NCBI RefSeq assembly: GCF_031846505.1
Contig: NZ_JAVRHP010000026.1
Span: forward strand, 1-41,245
DNA length: 41,245 nucleotides
Direction: 5' to 3'
Source: Autumnicola edwardsiae
GTDB lineage: Bacteria > Bacteroidota > Bacteroidia > Flavobacteriales > Flavobacteriaceae
A program made the translations under genes and the position numbers. Every line of letters starts with the position of its first letter. Positions within the stretch are counted from its first letter, which is position 1. Below the pieces are notes generated by a model. The model was not told the DNA's origin. It did no database searches and saw only the letters and a list, made by a program, of their open reading frames with translations. Positions 1 to 8,407 of this stretch are shown here, in pieces.

Positions 1-81
1 AAAAACTGGTACTACCAATGAATTTCCAGAATGAAATCTGGTGGTATCAAATTAAGTAAAAGCAATCAAAACCAACCACAC

Positions 82-234
82 ATGGAAAATAAAAACAAGT
101 ACAACCATAATACTGAAGATTATGTTGTAGAAGACAACAAAAAAACCAGATTCGGCGGCACCTTTATAGCTATTGTCCTTATTATTTTAATAGCAGCTGT
201 GGCCGTAACGGGAGTGTTTTTGGGGTACTGGTAA
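82..234 (+). CDS. small single-pass membrane protein
   Basis: This is a 50-residue protein of unknown function. The first 28 residues are polar and rich in Asn and Lys. Residues 29 to 48 form one strongly hydrophobic segment (IAIVLIILIAAVAVTGVFLG), and the chain ends two residues later in YW. I chose the ATG at 82; a longer frame opens at 31, but its extra 17 residues are low-complexity and add nothing recognisable. It ends directly before the convergent ACT-domain gene. It may be a small membrane peptide of the kind common in Bacteroidota, and no function can be assigned from sequence. Confidence 0.55.
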   Translation: MENKNKYNHNTEDYVVEDNKKTRFGGTFIAIVLIILIAAVAVTGVFLGYW

Positions 235-235
235 T

Positions 236-880
236 TTATTCCTTTATCTCATTCATTAACAAAAACGCCTGGTTTACATATTCCTTCTCAAGAAATATCG
301 CGAAGTAATTAGAAGTGGAAATCATTTCGAAAACCGGGATTCCTTCATAAGCCAATAGCTTGAATATGTAGAAATACATACCTACACTCTGGGAACTGTT
401 TTTGGGCAGTGCAATAGTGATGGAGGACAATTCCTCCTTAACAGAAACCCTCACCTCATTTTTAAAACAATCTTCAACAAGGCTTGTTAGGGAGGACGAA
501 ACGAGGATATTGCTCTCCTGATAATTACTTGAATAATTCAGGTAAACGCCAGTCCTGTCCTTCACCGCCTCCAGAAGCTTGGCTTTACTCGAAATAATTG
601 AATTTGAATTAAGAAAAGTATATTCTGTTATTCCAGACCGTACTACAATATCACCAAGATCCCGCAGAGCCTTCATATTAACTTTGCTTCGTTTGGGCGC
701 ATACCGGCGCAAAGCCATAATTATGGACCCCTGTTTTACTGGTTTGCGCATTTCTTTTTCAACCTGGGGTTGTATATCTGCGGCCAGTCCGCTAAAATTT
801 ACAATATCCCGGGCCATGGCATCGTCTAGAAATGGCTGGTGTTTAATAATGTCATGAACGCAAGTTGTAATCGTCTTCAT
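236..880 (-). CDS. stand-alone ACT-domain protein divergent from aspartate kinase
   Basis: This is a 214-residue cytoplasmic protein. The C-terminal third (about residues 148-214) reads like an ACT amino-acid-binding domain: a beta strand (SITIALP), a helix after SVGMYFYIFKLLA, then EGIPVFEMISTSNYFAIFLE. The MISTS stretch is very close to the matching stretch in aspartokinase ACT domains, including MITTS in the neighbouring kinase. The N-terminal 70 residues are helical and could be a helix-turn-helix-like fold, but I see no confident DNA-binding signature. The gene is divergent from aspartate kinase, 100 bp away, so a regulatory or amino-acid-sensing role linked to lysine/threonine/methionine synthesis is plausible. 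The role is inferred; the ACT call is moderately firm. Confidence 0.75.
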   Translation of the reverse strand: MKTITTCVHDIIKHQPFLDDAMARDIVNFSGLAADIQPQVEKEMRKPVKQGSIIMALRRYAPKRSKVNMKALRDLGDIVVRSGITEYTFLNSNSIISSKAKLLEAVKDRTGVYLNYSSNYQESNILVSSSLTSLVEDCFKNEVRVSVKEELSSITIALPKNSSQSVGMYFYIFKLLAYEGIPVFEMISTSNYFAIFLEKEYVNQAFLLMNEIKE

Positions 881-903
881 TGTTAAATATTACACATTTT
901 GTA

Positions 904-911
904 CAAATGTA
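904..911 (-). promoter_or_regulatory. candidate -7 box for the ACT-domain gene
   Basis: The minus strand reads TACATTTG, an exact match to the Bacteroidota TAnnTTTG box, about 24 nt before the start codon at 880. It overlaps a perfect 10-bp palindrome, TTTGTACAAA (898-907), which could be an operator. I do not see a good -33 TTTG at the expected spacing, so this is tentative. Confidence 0.35.
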
Positions 912-980
912 TATAAAATCAGGCATTTTTTTTCGCTGCATAGCTTTAAAAAGTAATTATGCAGCATTAAATTTTTGACC

Positions 981-2318
981 ATGAGGGTAATGAAATTTGG
1001 AGGAACTTCTGTAGGTTCCGTAGAGAGTATAAAGAATGTAAAAAATATCGTCCAGTCCAGGGAAGGTAAAAAGTTATTGGTCCTTTCAGCAATGTCCGGG
1101 GTTACCAACGAACTCGTTGCCGTTTCTGAAGCCATTAAAACCGGAAATCACGAAGAAATCGATGCAATTATAAAACCCTTAAAGGAGCGGCATGAAAGTG
1201 CCGTTAACGATCTTGTTAAAGATGAAAAAATCAGGAAAGCAACCCTTGCTCATATTTATGAGATCCTGTCACAACTTAAGGAGACTTCCGGAAATACTTA
1301 TTCAGAAAAAATATATGCCGAAACTGTCACTTACGGTGAAACGATGCTCACCTATATTTTTTCAAAGTATCTTGAAAGTGAAAATGTTCAGAATCAATGG
1401 TTGGATGCAAAGGAATTTATGTATGTGAGTAATCTTGAGAATCCTAATACTAAAATTGTAGGAGAGCACTTCAATAAAGTGATTGACAGTAAGCCGGAAA
1501 GCGATATTTATATTACACAGGGTTTTGTAAGGATTAACAAAGACAATGAGATTAGTACACTAAAACGGGGAGGCAGCGATTATTCTGCCACAATCCTGGG
1601 AGCCTCTATTAATGCTGAAGAAGTACAGATTTGGACAGATATAGATGGGCTTCATAATAATGATCCCCGTTATGTCGAAAATACACACCGTATTTCTGAG
1701 CTGAGTTTTGAAGAGGCTGCTGAATTAGCTTATTTTGGAGCAAAAATCTTGCACCCGCAAACAATTTCCCCGGTTATCGACAAAGATATTCCAATTTTCC
1801 TGAAGAATACTTTTACCCCAGATTCCCAGGGAACCAGGATTTCTCCTGAAGCTAAAGAAAAAGGATTAAAAGCGATTTCAGCAAAAGACGGCATTACTGC
1901 TATTAAAATTAAATCCAACAGGATGCTCATGGCTCATGGATTTCTTCGGAAAATTTTTGATGTTTTCGACAATTACGAAACGGCCATTGATATGATCACC
2001 ACTTCAGAAATTGCAATTTCACTAACTATAGATGACGATCGCAACCTGGACAAAATTCTTAAGGAACTGGATTCTTACGGAGAAATTACCGTAGAGAAGA
2101 ACCACAGTATAATTTGTATTGTAGGAGAATCTGTAATTGAGGACAAGCAAACATACAGGCTTTTTGAGCTTTTAAACGATATTCCCGTACGTATGATTTC
2201 CTACGGCGGCAGCAATAACAACATTTCGCTTCTTGTGGACACGCAAAACAAAATCGCTACTTTAAGAAAACTGAACGAGAAACTTTTTATACAGAATAAA
2301 AGTACTCAGGTTGTTTAG
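981..2318 (+). CDS. lysC: aspartate kinase, monofunctional
   Basis: The enzyme phosphorylates L-aspartate to 4-phospho-aspartate, the first step to lysine (diaminopimelate), threonine and methionine. The 445-residue protein opens with the amino-acid-kinase signature KFGGTS (residues 5-10). Further family signatures are TLKRGGSDYSA and WTDIDGLHNNDPR. The last 150 residues hold paired ACT regulatory regions (ITAIKIKS...MITTSEIAISL and ITVEKNHSIICIVG). There is no homoserine dehydrogenase domain, so it is not a ThrA/MetL fusion. I chose ATG at 981; a TTG two codons earlier (975) is in frame but adds only two residues. It is divergent from the ACT-domain gene and is followed by a strong terminator. 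Feedback control by lysine or threonine is expected from the ACT regions, but which amino acid binds cannot be read from sequence. Confidence 0.96.
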   Translation: MRVMKFGGTSVGSVESIKNVKNIVQSREGKKLLVLSAMSGVTNELVAVSEAIKTGNHEEIDAIIKPLKERHESAVNDLVKDEKIRKATLAHIYEILSQLKETSGNTYSEKIYAETVTYGETMLTYIFSKYLESENVQNQWLDAKEFMYVSNLENPNTKIVGEHFNKVIDSKPESDIYITQGFVRINKDNEISTLKRGGSDYSATILGASINAEEVQIWTDIDGLHNNDPRYVENTHRISELSFEEAAELAYFGAKILHPQTISPVIDKDIPIFLKNTFTPDSQGTRISPEAKEKGLKAISAKDGITAIKIKSNRMLMAHGFLRKIFDVFDNYETAIDMITTSEIAISLTIDDDRNLDKILKELDSYGEITVEKNHSIICIVGESVIEDKQTYRLFELLNDIPVRMISYGGSNNNISLLVDTQNKIATLRKLNEKLFIQNKSTQVV

Positions 2319-2367
2319 ACTTTGCTGTTACTGGACGTTTCTTGTAAATGTTCATTTTCGTGTGAGG

Positions 2368-2402
2368 ACCGCCGGCTTTTAGTCGGCGGTTTTCTTATTT
2401 TT
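2368..2402 (+). terminator. rho-independent terminator of aspartate kinase
   Basis: ACCGCCG (2368-2374) pairs perfectly with CGGCGGT (2384-2390) around a 9-nt loop, followed by a T-rich run to about 2402. The stop codon of the convergent glycosyltransferase (2379-2381) lies in the loop, so the terminator overlaps the end of that gene. Confidence 0.85.
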
Positions 2403-3620
2403 TTCCTGGATGTATTTTGACATAAAGTAAGTACTTCTATGCAAGTGGTGCCTTAACATTGCACCTGTAAAATTCAATTTGCGATGGGAAACCAGGTTCT
2501 CTTTAATTTCCTGTAGGTTTTGATGAAAAATATTTTCAAATTTCTGTTTTGAAAACCGTGTGTTTATAATTGAAAACCCGTTGGACTGCGCTTTTTTCCA
2601 AATTCGTTGATTGCTATATAATAAAACTGCCTTTTCTGCAAAAAGACGTTTTTCATCTTCAATAAAACCGCTCCAGTTAGTTTCTCCGGCAATTCCCTCC
2701 GCACCAATATTTGTAGTCACACAAGGAGTTCCACAGCGCATAGCATCTATAAATTTTCCCTTTAAACCCGCCCCAAACTGAAGGGGAGCAAGACAAACTT
2801 TTGCCTTTTTCATAACTTGAAAAACACTGCCGGCACGCCCTTTCACTAAAAATCCAGATTTTGGATCGTGCAGATCCAGGACTTTCTGAGTAGGATAAGA
2901 ACCATAAATATGTAATTCGGCTTCAGGAAGATTTTCTCTTATTATTGGCCAAATATGGTGCTTTAACTGAAGAACAGCATTCCAATTGGGCTTATGCTTA
3001 AAAGTGCCAATGAATACAAAATCTTTTCGTTCTTTAAATGAAGGCGACTGCTGAATTTCTTCTTCAGAAAGGGGATTAAGCATAAACGGAAGGTAAAGAA
3101 GAACATTTTCGTCTATTCCAAAATCTGATTTAAGGATTTCCATTTCAACTTCAGAAATAATTAAGCTGAGATCGCTGCGGTAAATAGCCGCAATCTCCCG
3201 CTTAGTCAAATCGGCGTCCATGTAAATACTCTTTGCCGATAATTGTCGTTTTTGGGCCTCCATCCTGGCATCCCTCAAAAAATGCAAATCTTCGGTATCC
3301 AAAATTTTAATAGCATCTGGGCAGATCTTCTCTACGCGCCAGCCAAACTGCTCCTCAATCATAAAACGATCAAAAAGAACAACTTCCGGGTTTAATTTGT
3401 ACAAAAAACGATCAAATTCTGGATCGTTCACCTTTATCTCTTCTGTCGAGACTCCAAATTCTTCCAAATTGGCCATAAAGGCTGTTTTATGAGCAGTAGA
3501 GGCAAAGGTGATCTGGTAATTCTCAGCCAGAAAAAACTCCAGAAGCTGCATCATCCGTCTTCCGGCAGCAGAAGAGTCGGGTTCGGGCCACACATATCCA
3601 ATCACCAGTAATTTTTTCAT
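2379..3620 (-). CDS. glycosyltransferase, GT-B fold, family 4-like
   Basis: This is a 413-residue protein expected to transfer a sugar from a nucleotide sugar. The N-terminal half begins with a Rossmann-type strand (KKLLVIGYVW) followed by DSSAAGRRM, as in GT-B enzymes. The C-terminal half begins FVFIGTFKHKPNW (about residue 203) and contains AKVCLAPLQFGAGLKGK followed by DAMRCGTPCVTT, the nucleotide-sugar-binding region typical of family GT4. No signal peptide or membrane segment is visible. The acceptor is unknown; cell-surface polysaccharide or glycolipid synthesis is likely by analogy, but there is no sugar gene cluster around it. It is a lone gene, convergent with aspartate kinase and divergent from the Gre-factor gene. 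Confidence 0.88.
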   Translation of the reverse strand: MKKLLVIGYVWPEPDSSAAGRRMMQLLEFFLAENYQITFASTAHKTAFMANLEEFGVSTEEIKVNDPEFDRFLYKLNPEVVLFDRFMIEEQFGWRVEKICPDAIKILDTEDLHFLRDARMEAQKRQLSAKSIYMDADLTKREIAAIYRSDLSLIISEVEMEILKSDFGIDENVLLYLPFMLNPLSEEEIQQSPSFKERKDFVFIGTFKHKPNWNAVLQLKHHIWPIIRENLPEAELHIYGSYPTQKVLDLHDPKSGFLVKGRAGSVFQVMKKAKVCLAPLQFGAGLKGKFIDAMRCGTPCVTTNIGAEGIAGETNWSGFIEDEKRLFAEKAVLLYSNQRIWKKAQSNGFSIINTRFSKQKFENIFHQNLQEIKENLVSHRKLNFTGAMLRHHLHRSTYFMSKYIQEKNKKTAD

Positions 3621-3774
3621 ATTCTCTACATTAATTTCAGAAACTAAAGTTCAGCCTATCATCTAAAACGGCAAAAATAGCAATTCCGTAATGATAATTT
3701 CTTTTCCGTATAACTTTACATTTCAGGATGTATAAAATTTGAGTATATTGTTAAATTCTATAGAAAACAAGGAA

Positions 3775-4278
3775 ATGAGCAGAGGATTTGTAAAAGAAGA
3801 AGACCAGGAAGAAGCACCAATTATACCACCAAGAGCAGCATTGCCGGCAGGCGTTACAAATTATGTGACGCCCGTGGGGATGGAGGAACTACTGGAGGAA
3901 AAAAGGCAACTTGAACAGGAAAGGGCTGCTTTAGACCCTGAAAATGAAATGGAACGACGACGTGCGCAGGCTGTAATAGACGGGAAAGTGAAACTTCTAA
4001 ATGAGCGTTTAAATTCTGCCCGCGTGATTGAGCCCAAAGATCAGGCGCAGGACGAAGTGAGATTTGGTGCACTGGTAGAGTTTACAGACCTTGATAAAGA
4101 GTTGACTCAAAAGTTTCAAATTGTAGGTGTGGACGAAGCCGATGTTAAAAAACAAAAAATTGCTTTTGTAGCCCCGATAGCAAGAGCATTAACTGGTAAA
4201 AAGACTGGTGAAACAGCCGAATTTACAATGGGTGCATCATCAAAAAAACTTAAAATTTTGAATATTAACTATAATTAA
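3775..4278 (+). CDS. GreA/GreB-family transcription elongation factor
   Basis: This is a 167-residue protein starting MSRGFVKEEDQEE. Residues about 35-90 are a charged helical hairpin (EELLEEKRQLEQER...NERLNSARV), corresponding to the Gre coiled coil that enters the RNA polymerase secondary channel. The C-terminal part (VRFGALVEFTDLD ... ARALTGKKTGETAEF) is the conserved Gre globular domain. It should stimulate transcript cleavage by backtracked polymerase. I chose ATG 3775; an in-frame TTG at 3739 would add 12 poorly supported residues. The stop is 7 nt before the gntK-gnd fusion, so it probably leads the gluconate operon, although it is a general factor. GreB-like is a slightly better fit than GreA. 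Confidence 0.88.
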   Translation: MSRGFVKEEDQEEAPIIPPRAALPAGVTNYVTPVGMEELLEEKRQLEQERAALDPENEMERRRAQAVIDGKVKLLNERLNSARVIEPKDQAQDEVRFGALVEFTDLDKELTQKFQIVGVDEADVKKQKIAFVAPIARALTGKKTGETAEFTMGASSKKLKILNINYN

Positions 4279-4285
4279 AAACTAT

Positions 4286-6193
4286 ATGCAGGTGTACATT
4301 GTAATGGGAGTTTCCGGGGTTGGAAAAACGACTATTGGAAAACTTCTGGCAAAAAGATTAGATATTCCATTCTATGATGCAGATGATTTTCATCCTTCAG
4401 CAAGCCGCAAAAAAATGGAAGACGGATTTCCGTTACAGGACAGCGACCGCTACGGCTGGCTGGAAACGCTGGCAAATAAAATTTCCGAATGGGAAAAAGG
4501 GGATGGTGCCGTTTTAGCGTGTTCTGCTTTAAAAGAACAATATCGCAAGCAACTACAATCTATACCTAAAAAAGAGATTACCTGGATATTTCTTCACAGT
4601 GAGTATGAAACTATTTTTAATCGACTGTCAGGCAGGGAAGATCATTATTTTAAGCCAGAACTGCTCAAATCCCAGTTTGATACCCTGGAAATGCCAAATT
4701 ACGGTTTTCACATAAATGTAGAGGCATCTAAAGAGGAGATTCTGGATGAAATAATGAGCAAACTTAATAAGAAAAAGAAGCCTCGTATTGGTTTGGTGGG
4801 CCTTGGAGTTATGGGGAAAAGCCTCTCTTTAAATTTTGCTTCAAAGGGAGTGGATATTACTGTTTTTAACCGCCATGTAGAGGAGCTGGAAGTAGATATT
4901 GCCAGGAATTTTGCTGAGGAAAATAAATTAGTTTATGAATTTCCGTGGTTTGACAACCTTGAAAAATTTATAAAAAGTATCGAGAGACCAAGGAACATTA
5001 TCCTTATGGTAAATGCCGGTCCCGCGGTAGATATGGTTATTGAAAGCCTTTTGCCCTTTCTGGAAGAAGACGATCTAATCATCGATGGGGGAAATTCCCA
5101 TTATAAAGACACAATAAGAAGAGAAAATGATCTTAAAAAGCAGGGAATCCTCTTTATGGGTGCCGGAATTTCGGGTGGAGAAGAAGGTGCTTTGAAAGGA
5201 CCTTCTATTATGCCGGGAGGTCCCGAAAATGCTTATAATAGGGCAGGGGAACTACTGGAAAAAATAGCTGCAAAAGACAAAAATGGTGATCCCTGCTGTA
5301 CACACGTGGGGCCAAACGGCGCCGGACATTTTGTGAAAATGCTGCATAACGGAGTAGAATATGGGGAGATGCAGCTAATTGCAGAAACTTATCATTTTCT
5401 AAGATTTGGCGCCAATGCCACACCGCTGGAAATTGCTGATCTTTTTGAAGAGTGGAACCAAGAAATGAAGAGTTTCCTGCTAGAAATTTCTATAGATATT
5501 CTCCGGAAAAAAGAAGATGACGGATTCCTGATCGATAAAATCCTGGATGCTGCCAAACAAAAAGGAACAGGCGGCTGGTCCACAAATGCAGCACTGGAAC
5601 TTGGCGTACCGCTGGATACAATTACCGCGGCAGTTCTTGCCAGGAATATTTCCGGGAAAAAGCAGGAGCGTGTAAAGGCAATGCAGGCTTATCACCGGGA
5701 ATTCAAGTCCGTTACAGATATTCAGAAAATATCAGATGATCTGTTTAAAGCCTATAAGGCAGGAAGTATAATTAACCATGCCATAGGTTTTGATTTGCTG
5801 CTGGAAGCTTCAAAAACTTATCAATGGGAACTTAACCTTTCTGAAATTGCCCGTATCTGGACCAATGGCTGTATTATCAGGTCAAGTTTTATGGAAGATT
5901 TGATTGATATTCTTAAAGAAAAACCTTCAGAAAATGTGCTTGTGCATTCAGAAATTATTTCGCTTATCAAGAATTCTGAAGCTGCGCTTACGGGCATAGT
6001 TGGGCAGGCTTTACAGGCAGGCTATCCGCTGCCGGTATTATCTTCTGCAGCAAATTATTTGCTAAGCTTTACCTCGGGCCAGTCTTCTGCGAATATGATT
6101 CAGGCGCAAAGGGATTTCTTCGGGGCTCACACCTACGAACGTACAGACGAACCAAGAGGAAAGTTCTTTCACACCCAATGGATAGATAATTAA
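4286..6193 (+). CDS. gntK-gnd: fused gluconokinase / 6-phosphogluconate dehydrogenase
   Basis: This single 635-residue frame joins two consecutive enzymes. Residues 1-160 are a complete GntK-type gluconokinase: P-loop GVSGVGKTT (8-16), then FYDADDFHP and the ACSALKEQYR region. It makes 6-phosphogluconate from gluconate and ATP. After a short Lys-rich linker (about 161-166), residues 167-635 are a full-length 6-phosphogluconate dehydrogenase: dinucleotide-binding GLGVMG (172-177), DGGNS, ISGGEEGA, MPGG and the active-site region GAGHFVKMLHNGVEYGEM. This half makes ribulose 5-phosphate, CO2 and a reduced dinucleotide. There is no stop or frameshift at the junction, and both halves keep their key motifs. 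It lies 7 nt after the Gre-factor gene and overlaps gntP by 1 nt (TAATG), so the three are probably co-transcribed. Fusion would couple the two steps physically. Confidence 0.95.
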   Translation: MQVYIVMGVSGVGKTTIGKLLAKRLDIPFYDADDFHPSASRKKMEDGFPLQDSDRYGWLETLANKISEWEKGDGAVLACSALKEQYRKQLQSIPKKEITWIFLHSEYETIFNRLSGREDHYFKPELLKSQFDTLEMPNYGFHINVEASKEEILDEIMSKLNKKKKPRIGLVGLGVMGKSLSLNFASKGVDITVFNRHVEELEVDIARNFAEENKLVYEFPWFDNLEKFIKSIERPRNIILMVNAGPAVDMVIESLLPFLEEDDLIIDGGNSHYKDTIRRENDLKKQGILFMGAGISGGEEGALKGPSIMPGGPENAYNRAGELLEKIAAKDKNGDPCCTHVGPNGAGHFVKMLHNGVEYGEMQLIAETYHFLRFGANATPLEIADLFEEWNQEMKSFLLEISIDILRKKEDDGFLIDKILDAAKQKGTGGWSTNAALELGVPLDTITAAVLARNISGKKQERVKAMQAYHREFKSVTDIQKISDDLFKAYKAGSIINHAIGFDLLLEASKTYQWELNLSEIARIWTNGCIIRSSFMEDLIDILKEKPSENVLVHSEIISLIKNSEAALTGIVGQALQAGYPLPVLSSAANYLLSFTSGQSSANMIQAQRDFFGAHTYERTDEPRGKFFHTQWIDN

Positions 6194-7539
6194 TGGACAT
6201 ACAGTTACTTTCTGCAGTTTTTATAGGAATTGCTTTGCTGCTTTTCCTCATTTTACGGCTCAAAATTCAGGCATTTCTTGCTTTATTAATCGTTTGTATT
6301 GCAGTTGGAATGATGGCAGGAATGCCGGCGGGGGAAATCCTGGAAACCATGAAAGACGGCATGGGAAGCACCCTGGGCTTTGTAGCTACTGTTGTTGGAC
6401 TAGGCACGCTTTTTGGTGGAATTCTGGAACAATCTGGTGGCGCACAGCGGCTGGCTTCTTATATGTTGAAGAAAACCGGAGAAAAAAATGCACCATGGGC
6501 CATGATGATTACCGGGTTTGCCGTGGCCATTCCCGTATTTTTTGATGTTGCTTTTATTATTCTTGTACCAATTACTTATGCATTAAGTAAGCGCACGGGA
6601 AAATCCCTGCTCCTCTATGCGCTCCCGTTACTGGCAGGATTAGCAATAACGCACGCTTTTATTCCTCCAACTCCCGGTCCAATCGCCGTAGCAGATATTT
6701 TGGGAGCAGATTTGGGTTGGGTGATCGTCTTCGGATTTTTAGCGGGAATACCCGCAGCCATTATCAGCGGACCTGTTTTTTCCCGTTTTATTTCAAAAAA
6801 GATTTTTGTAGAACCTAAAGTTTTTGAAGAAAAGGAGGATTATGATGAAAAAATGGCGCCTTCACCTGGGCTAATTATTTCTATCATTTTTATCCCAATT
6901 CTTCTTATCGTGATCAACACGATATTGGGAAGTCCATTTTTCGCCGATGCTAATATTCCTGAAAGTGTTCTCTATATTGTTGAACTTCTTGGGCATCCTT
7001 TTACTGCATTGATAATTGCCAATTTAATCGCCTGGTATTTTCTTGGAGTGAGACGCGGAATGCAAAAGGAATATTTGCTTAAGGTGGCCACAAAATCTTT
7101 TCAGGCGGCTGGAATCATTATTTTGCTAACAGGTGCCGGTGGTGCATTTAAGCAGATACTTATAAACACCGGGGCGGGGGAGATGATTGCTGCAGGATTA
7201 AATGATACCTTTTTTAATCCGCTTTTATTTGGCTTTATTGTAGCTGCACTCGTAAGGATTTTACAGGGATCGTCCACGGTGGCAATGATCACCGCAGCGG
7301 GAATTACTGCTCCTGTTTTAACCGACGGAATGTATTCTATGAGTCAGACTTCTTTAATCGTAATTGCTATTGCTGCAGGAGCTTCGGTGCTTTCTCATGT
7401 AAATGACAGCGGATTCTGGTTGGTGGGCCAGTATTTGGGTTTAACCGAAAAGCAGACTTTTAAAACATGGACCATGATGACAACCATTATTGCATTTGTT
7501 GGTTTGGGAATGTCCCTTTTGATGTGGTATGTGGTTTAA
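6193..7539 (+). CDS. gntP: gluconate permease, GntP family
   Basis: This is a 448-residue inner-membrane transporter with about 12 hydrophobic segments along its length. Family-type stretches include GLGTLFGGILEQSGGA, AIPVFFDVAFIILVPI, HAFIPPTPGP and LSHVNDSGFWL near the C-terminus, all characteristic of GntP gluconate:H+ symporters. The start codon overlaps the stop of the gntK-gnd fusion (TAATG), implying translational coupling. The context, directly after a gluconokinase, makes gluconate the most likely substrate, although GntP relatives also carry other sugar acids. No clear hairpin terminator follows; the stop runs into an AAAGTTT-rich repeat tract. Confidence 0.94.
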   Translation: MDIQLLSAVFIGIALLLFLILRLKIQAFLALLIVCIAVGMMAGMPAGEILETMKDGMGSTLGFVATVVGLGTLFGGILEQSGGAQRLASYMLKKTGEKNAPWAMMITGFAVAIPVFFDVAFIILVPITYALSKRTGKSLLLYALPLLAGLAITHAFIPPTPGPIAVADILGADLGWVIVFGFLAGIPAAIISGPVFSRFISKKIFVEPKVFEEKEDYDEKMAPSPGLIISIIFIPILLIVINTILGSPFFADANIPESVLYIVELLGHPFTALIIANLIAWYFLGVRRGMQKEYLLKVATKSFQAAGIIILLTGAGGAFKQILINTGAGEMIAAGLNDTFFNPLLFGFIVAALVRILQGSSTVAMITAAGITAPVLTDGMYSMSQTSLIVIAIAAGASVLSHVNDSGFWLVGQYLGLTEKQTFKTWTMMTTIIAFVGLGMSLLMWYVV

Positions 7540-7546
7540 AGAGTTA

Positions 7547-7584
7547 AAGGTTCAAGGTTTAAAGTTTTTAAAGTTTAAAGAATG
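7547..7584. repeat. TTTAAAG-type low-complexity tract after gntP
   Basis: Just downstream of the gntP stop the sequence repeats GTTTAAAG-like units several times. It shares the exact 14-mer AAGGTTTAAAGTTT (7554-7567) with the tract after the PLP decarboxylase (36138-36151). The rest of this gap, to 7782, shows no gene. Confidence 0.6.
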
Positions 7585-7782
7585 AAGGAGTGAAAATTTG
7601 AGAGTTCAATTTAGGTGGAAAGTTGTCAGTACAGGTATGTACTTCCCTGATTAGTGTTGACCATCAAAAATTAACTTTTATCAAAGGAAACATTCAATTA
7701 CTACAGATACCATAGAAATCTTATAGTGAAGCGATCTTTTATTCCTTAAAATTGGTATCTTCATCAAAATTTTTAATTCCCT

Positions 7783-8202
7783 ATGAAAAATTCTTACTCA
7801 ACAAGTTTAAATCTTCAAAGTGTAGATGTCGCACTTCTCATATTCAGGATAGCTATTTCAGCCTTAATGCTTACGCACGGCATTCCAAAGCTTATCACTT
7901 TTTTCAACAGCGAAGAAATTGCTTTTGCAGATCCTATCGGTTTAGGGGAAACAGTAAGTTTTACCCTGGCAGTTTTTGCCGAATTTGTGTGTGCGGTTCT
8001 TATTATTTTTGGTTTCGCCACAAGACTTGCTGCAATTCCGCTTATTATCACCATGGCCGTGGCAGCGCTTATCGTACACATACCAGATGGTTTTGGAAGG
8101 CAGGAATTACCGTTGCTTTACATGTTCGGCTTTATCCTTTTATTGCTCACCGGGGCCGGGAAATATTCCGTAGATCATTTTCTACTACTAAAAAAGAAAT
8201 AA
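7783..8202 (+). CDS. DoxX-family membrane protein
   Basis: This is a 139-residue protein with four hydrophobic segments. The first holds the DoxX-type pattern LLIFRIAISALMLTHGIPKL; later segments contain AEFVCAVLIIFGFATRLAAIPL and MFGFILLLLTGAGKYSVDHFL, where the G-x-G-K-x-S-x-D ending is typical of the family. DoxX proteins are small inner-membrane proteins of poorly defined function, some linked to redox and oxidative-stress complexes. It stands alone: 243 bp after gntP and about 200 bp before the amidohydrolase. A longer open frame over the same bases (7752-8258) is a frame shadow without membrane periodicity. Confidence 0.9.
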   Translation: MKNSYSTSLNLQSVDVALLIFRIAISALMLTHGIPKLITFFNSEEIAFADPIGLGETVSFTLAVFAEFVCAVLIIFGFATRLAAIPLIITMAVAALIVHIPDGFGRQELPLLYMFGFILLLLTGAGKYSVDHFLLLKKK

Positions 8203-8407
8203 TCTTCAGAGAAAAATATCTTCTGCCGAGATTTTTTATATTTCAATTCATTTTGTGACTATAGTGTTTATTAAAAATTACACGTCCTCATCTTCTTAAG
8301 GTAGTTTATAAGTAGAAGGAGGTAATATTTGGTATTTTATAGAATTAGCTCTTTGTTAAGAGGTAGTTTTGACCATTTTCCTTATATTTTTACTAAAAAC
8401 ATTGAAG

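Noticed and set aside
975..980. TTG start two codons before the aspartate kinase ATG
   Set aside because: Aspartate kinases begin just before KFGGTS; the ATG at 981 gives the normal N-terminus, and TTG adds nothing.
4770..4790. possible frameshift or gene boundary between the gluconokinase and dehydrogenase halves
   Set aside because: The frame is continuous, with no stop and no internal start with good context at the junction, and both halves are full length.
8210..8245. possible terminator after DoxX
   Set aside because: Only AATCT/AGATT pairs convincingly, with a large, mismatched loop; too weak to call, although T-rich sequence follows.
7752..8258. 168-codon open frame overlapping the DoxX gene in another frame
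   Set aside because: The translation is rich in Arg, Tyr and Cys with no membrane periodicity or family pattern; the DoxX frame at 7783 explains the region.
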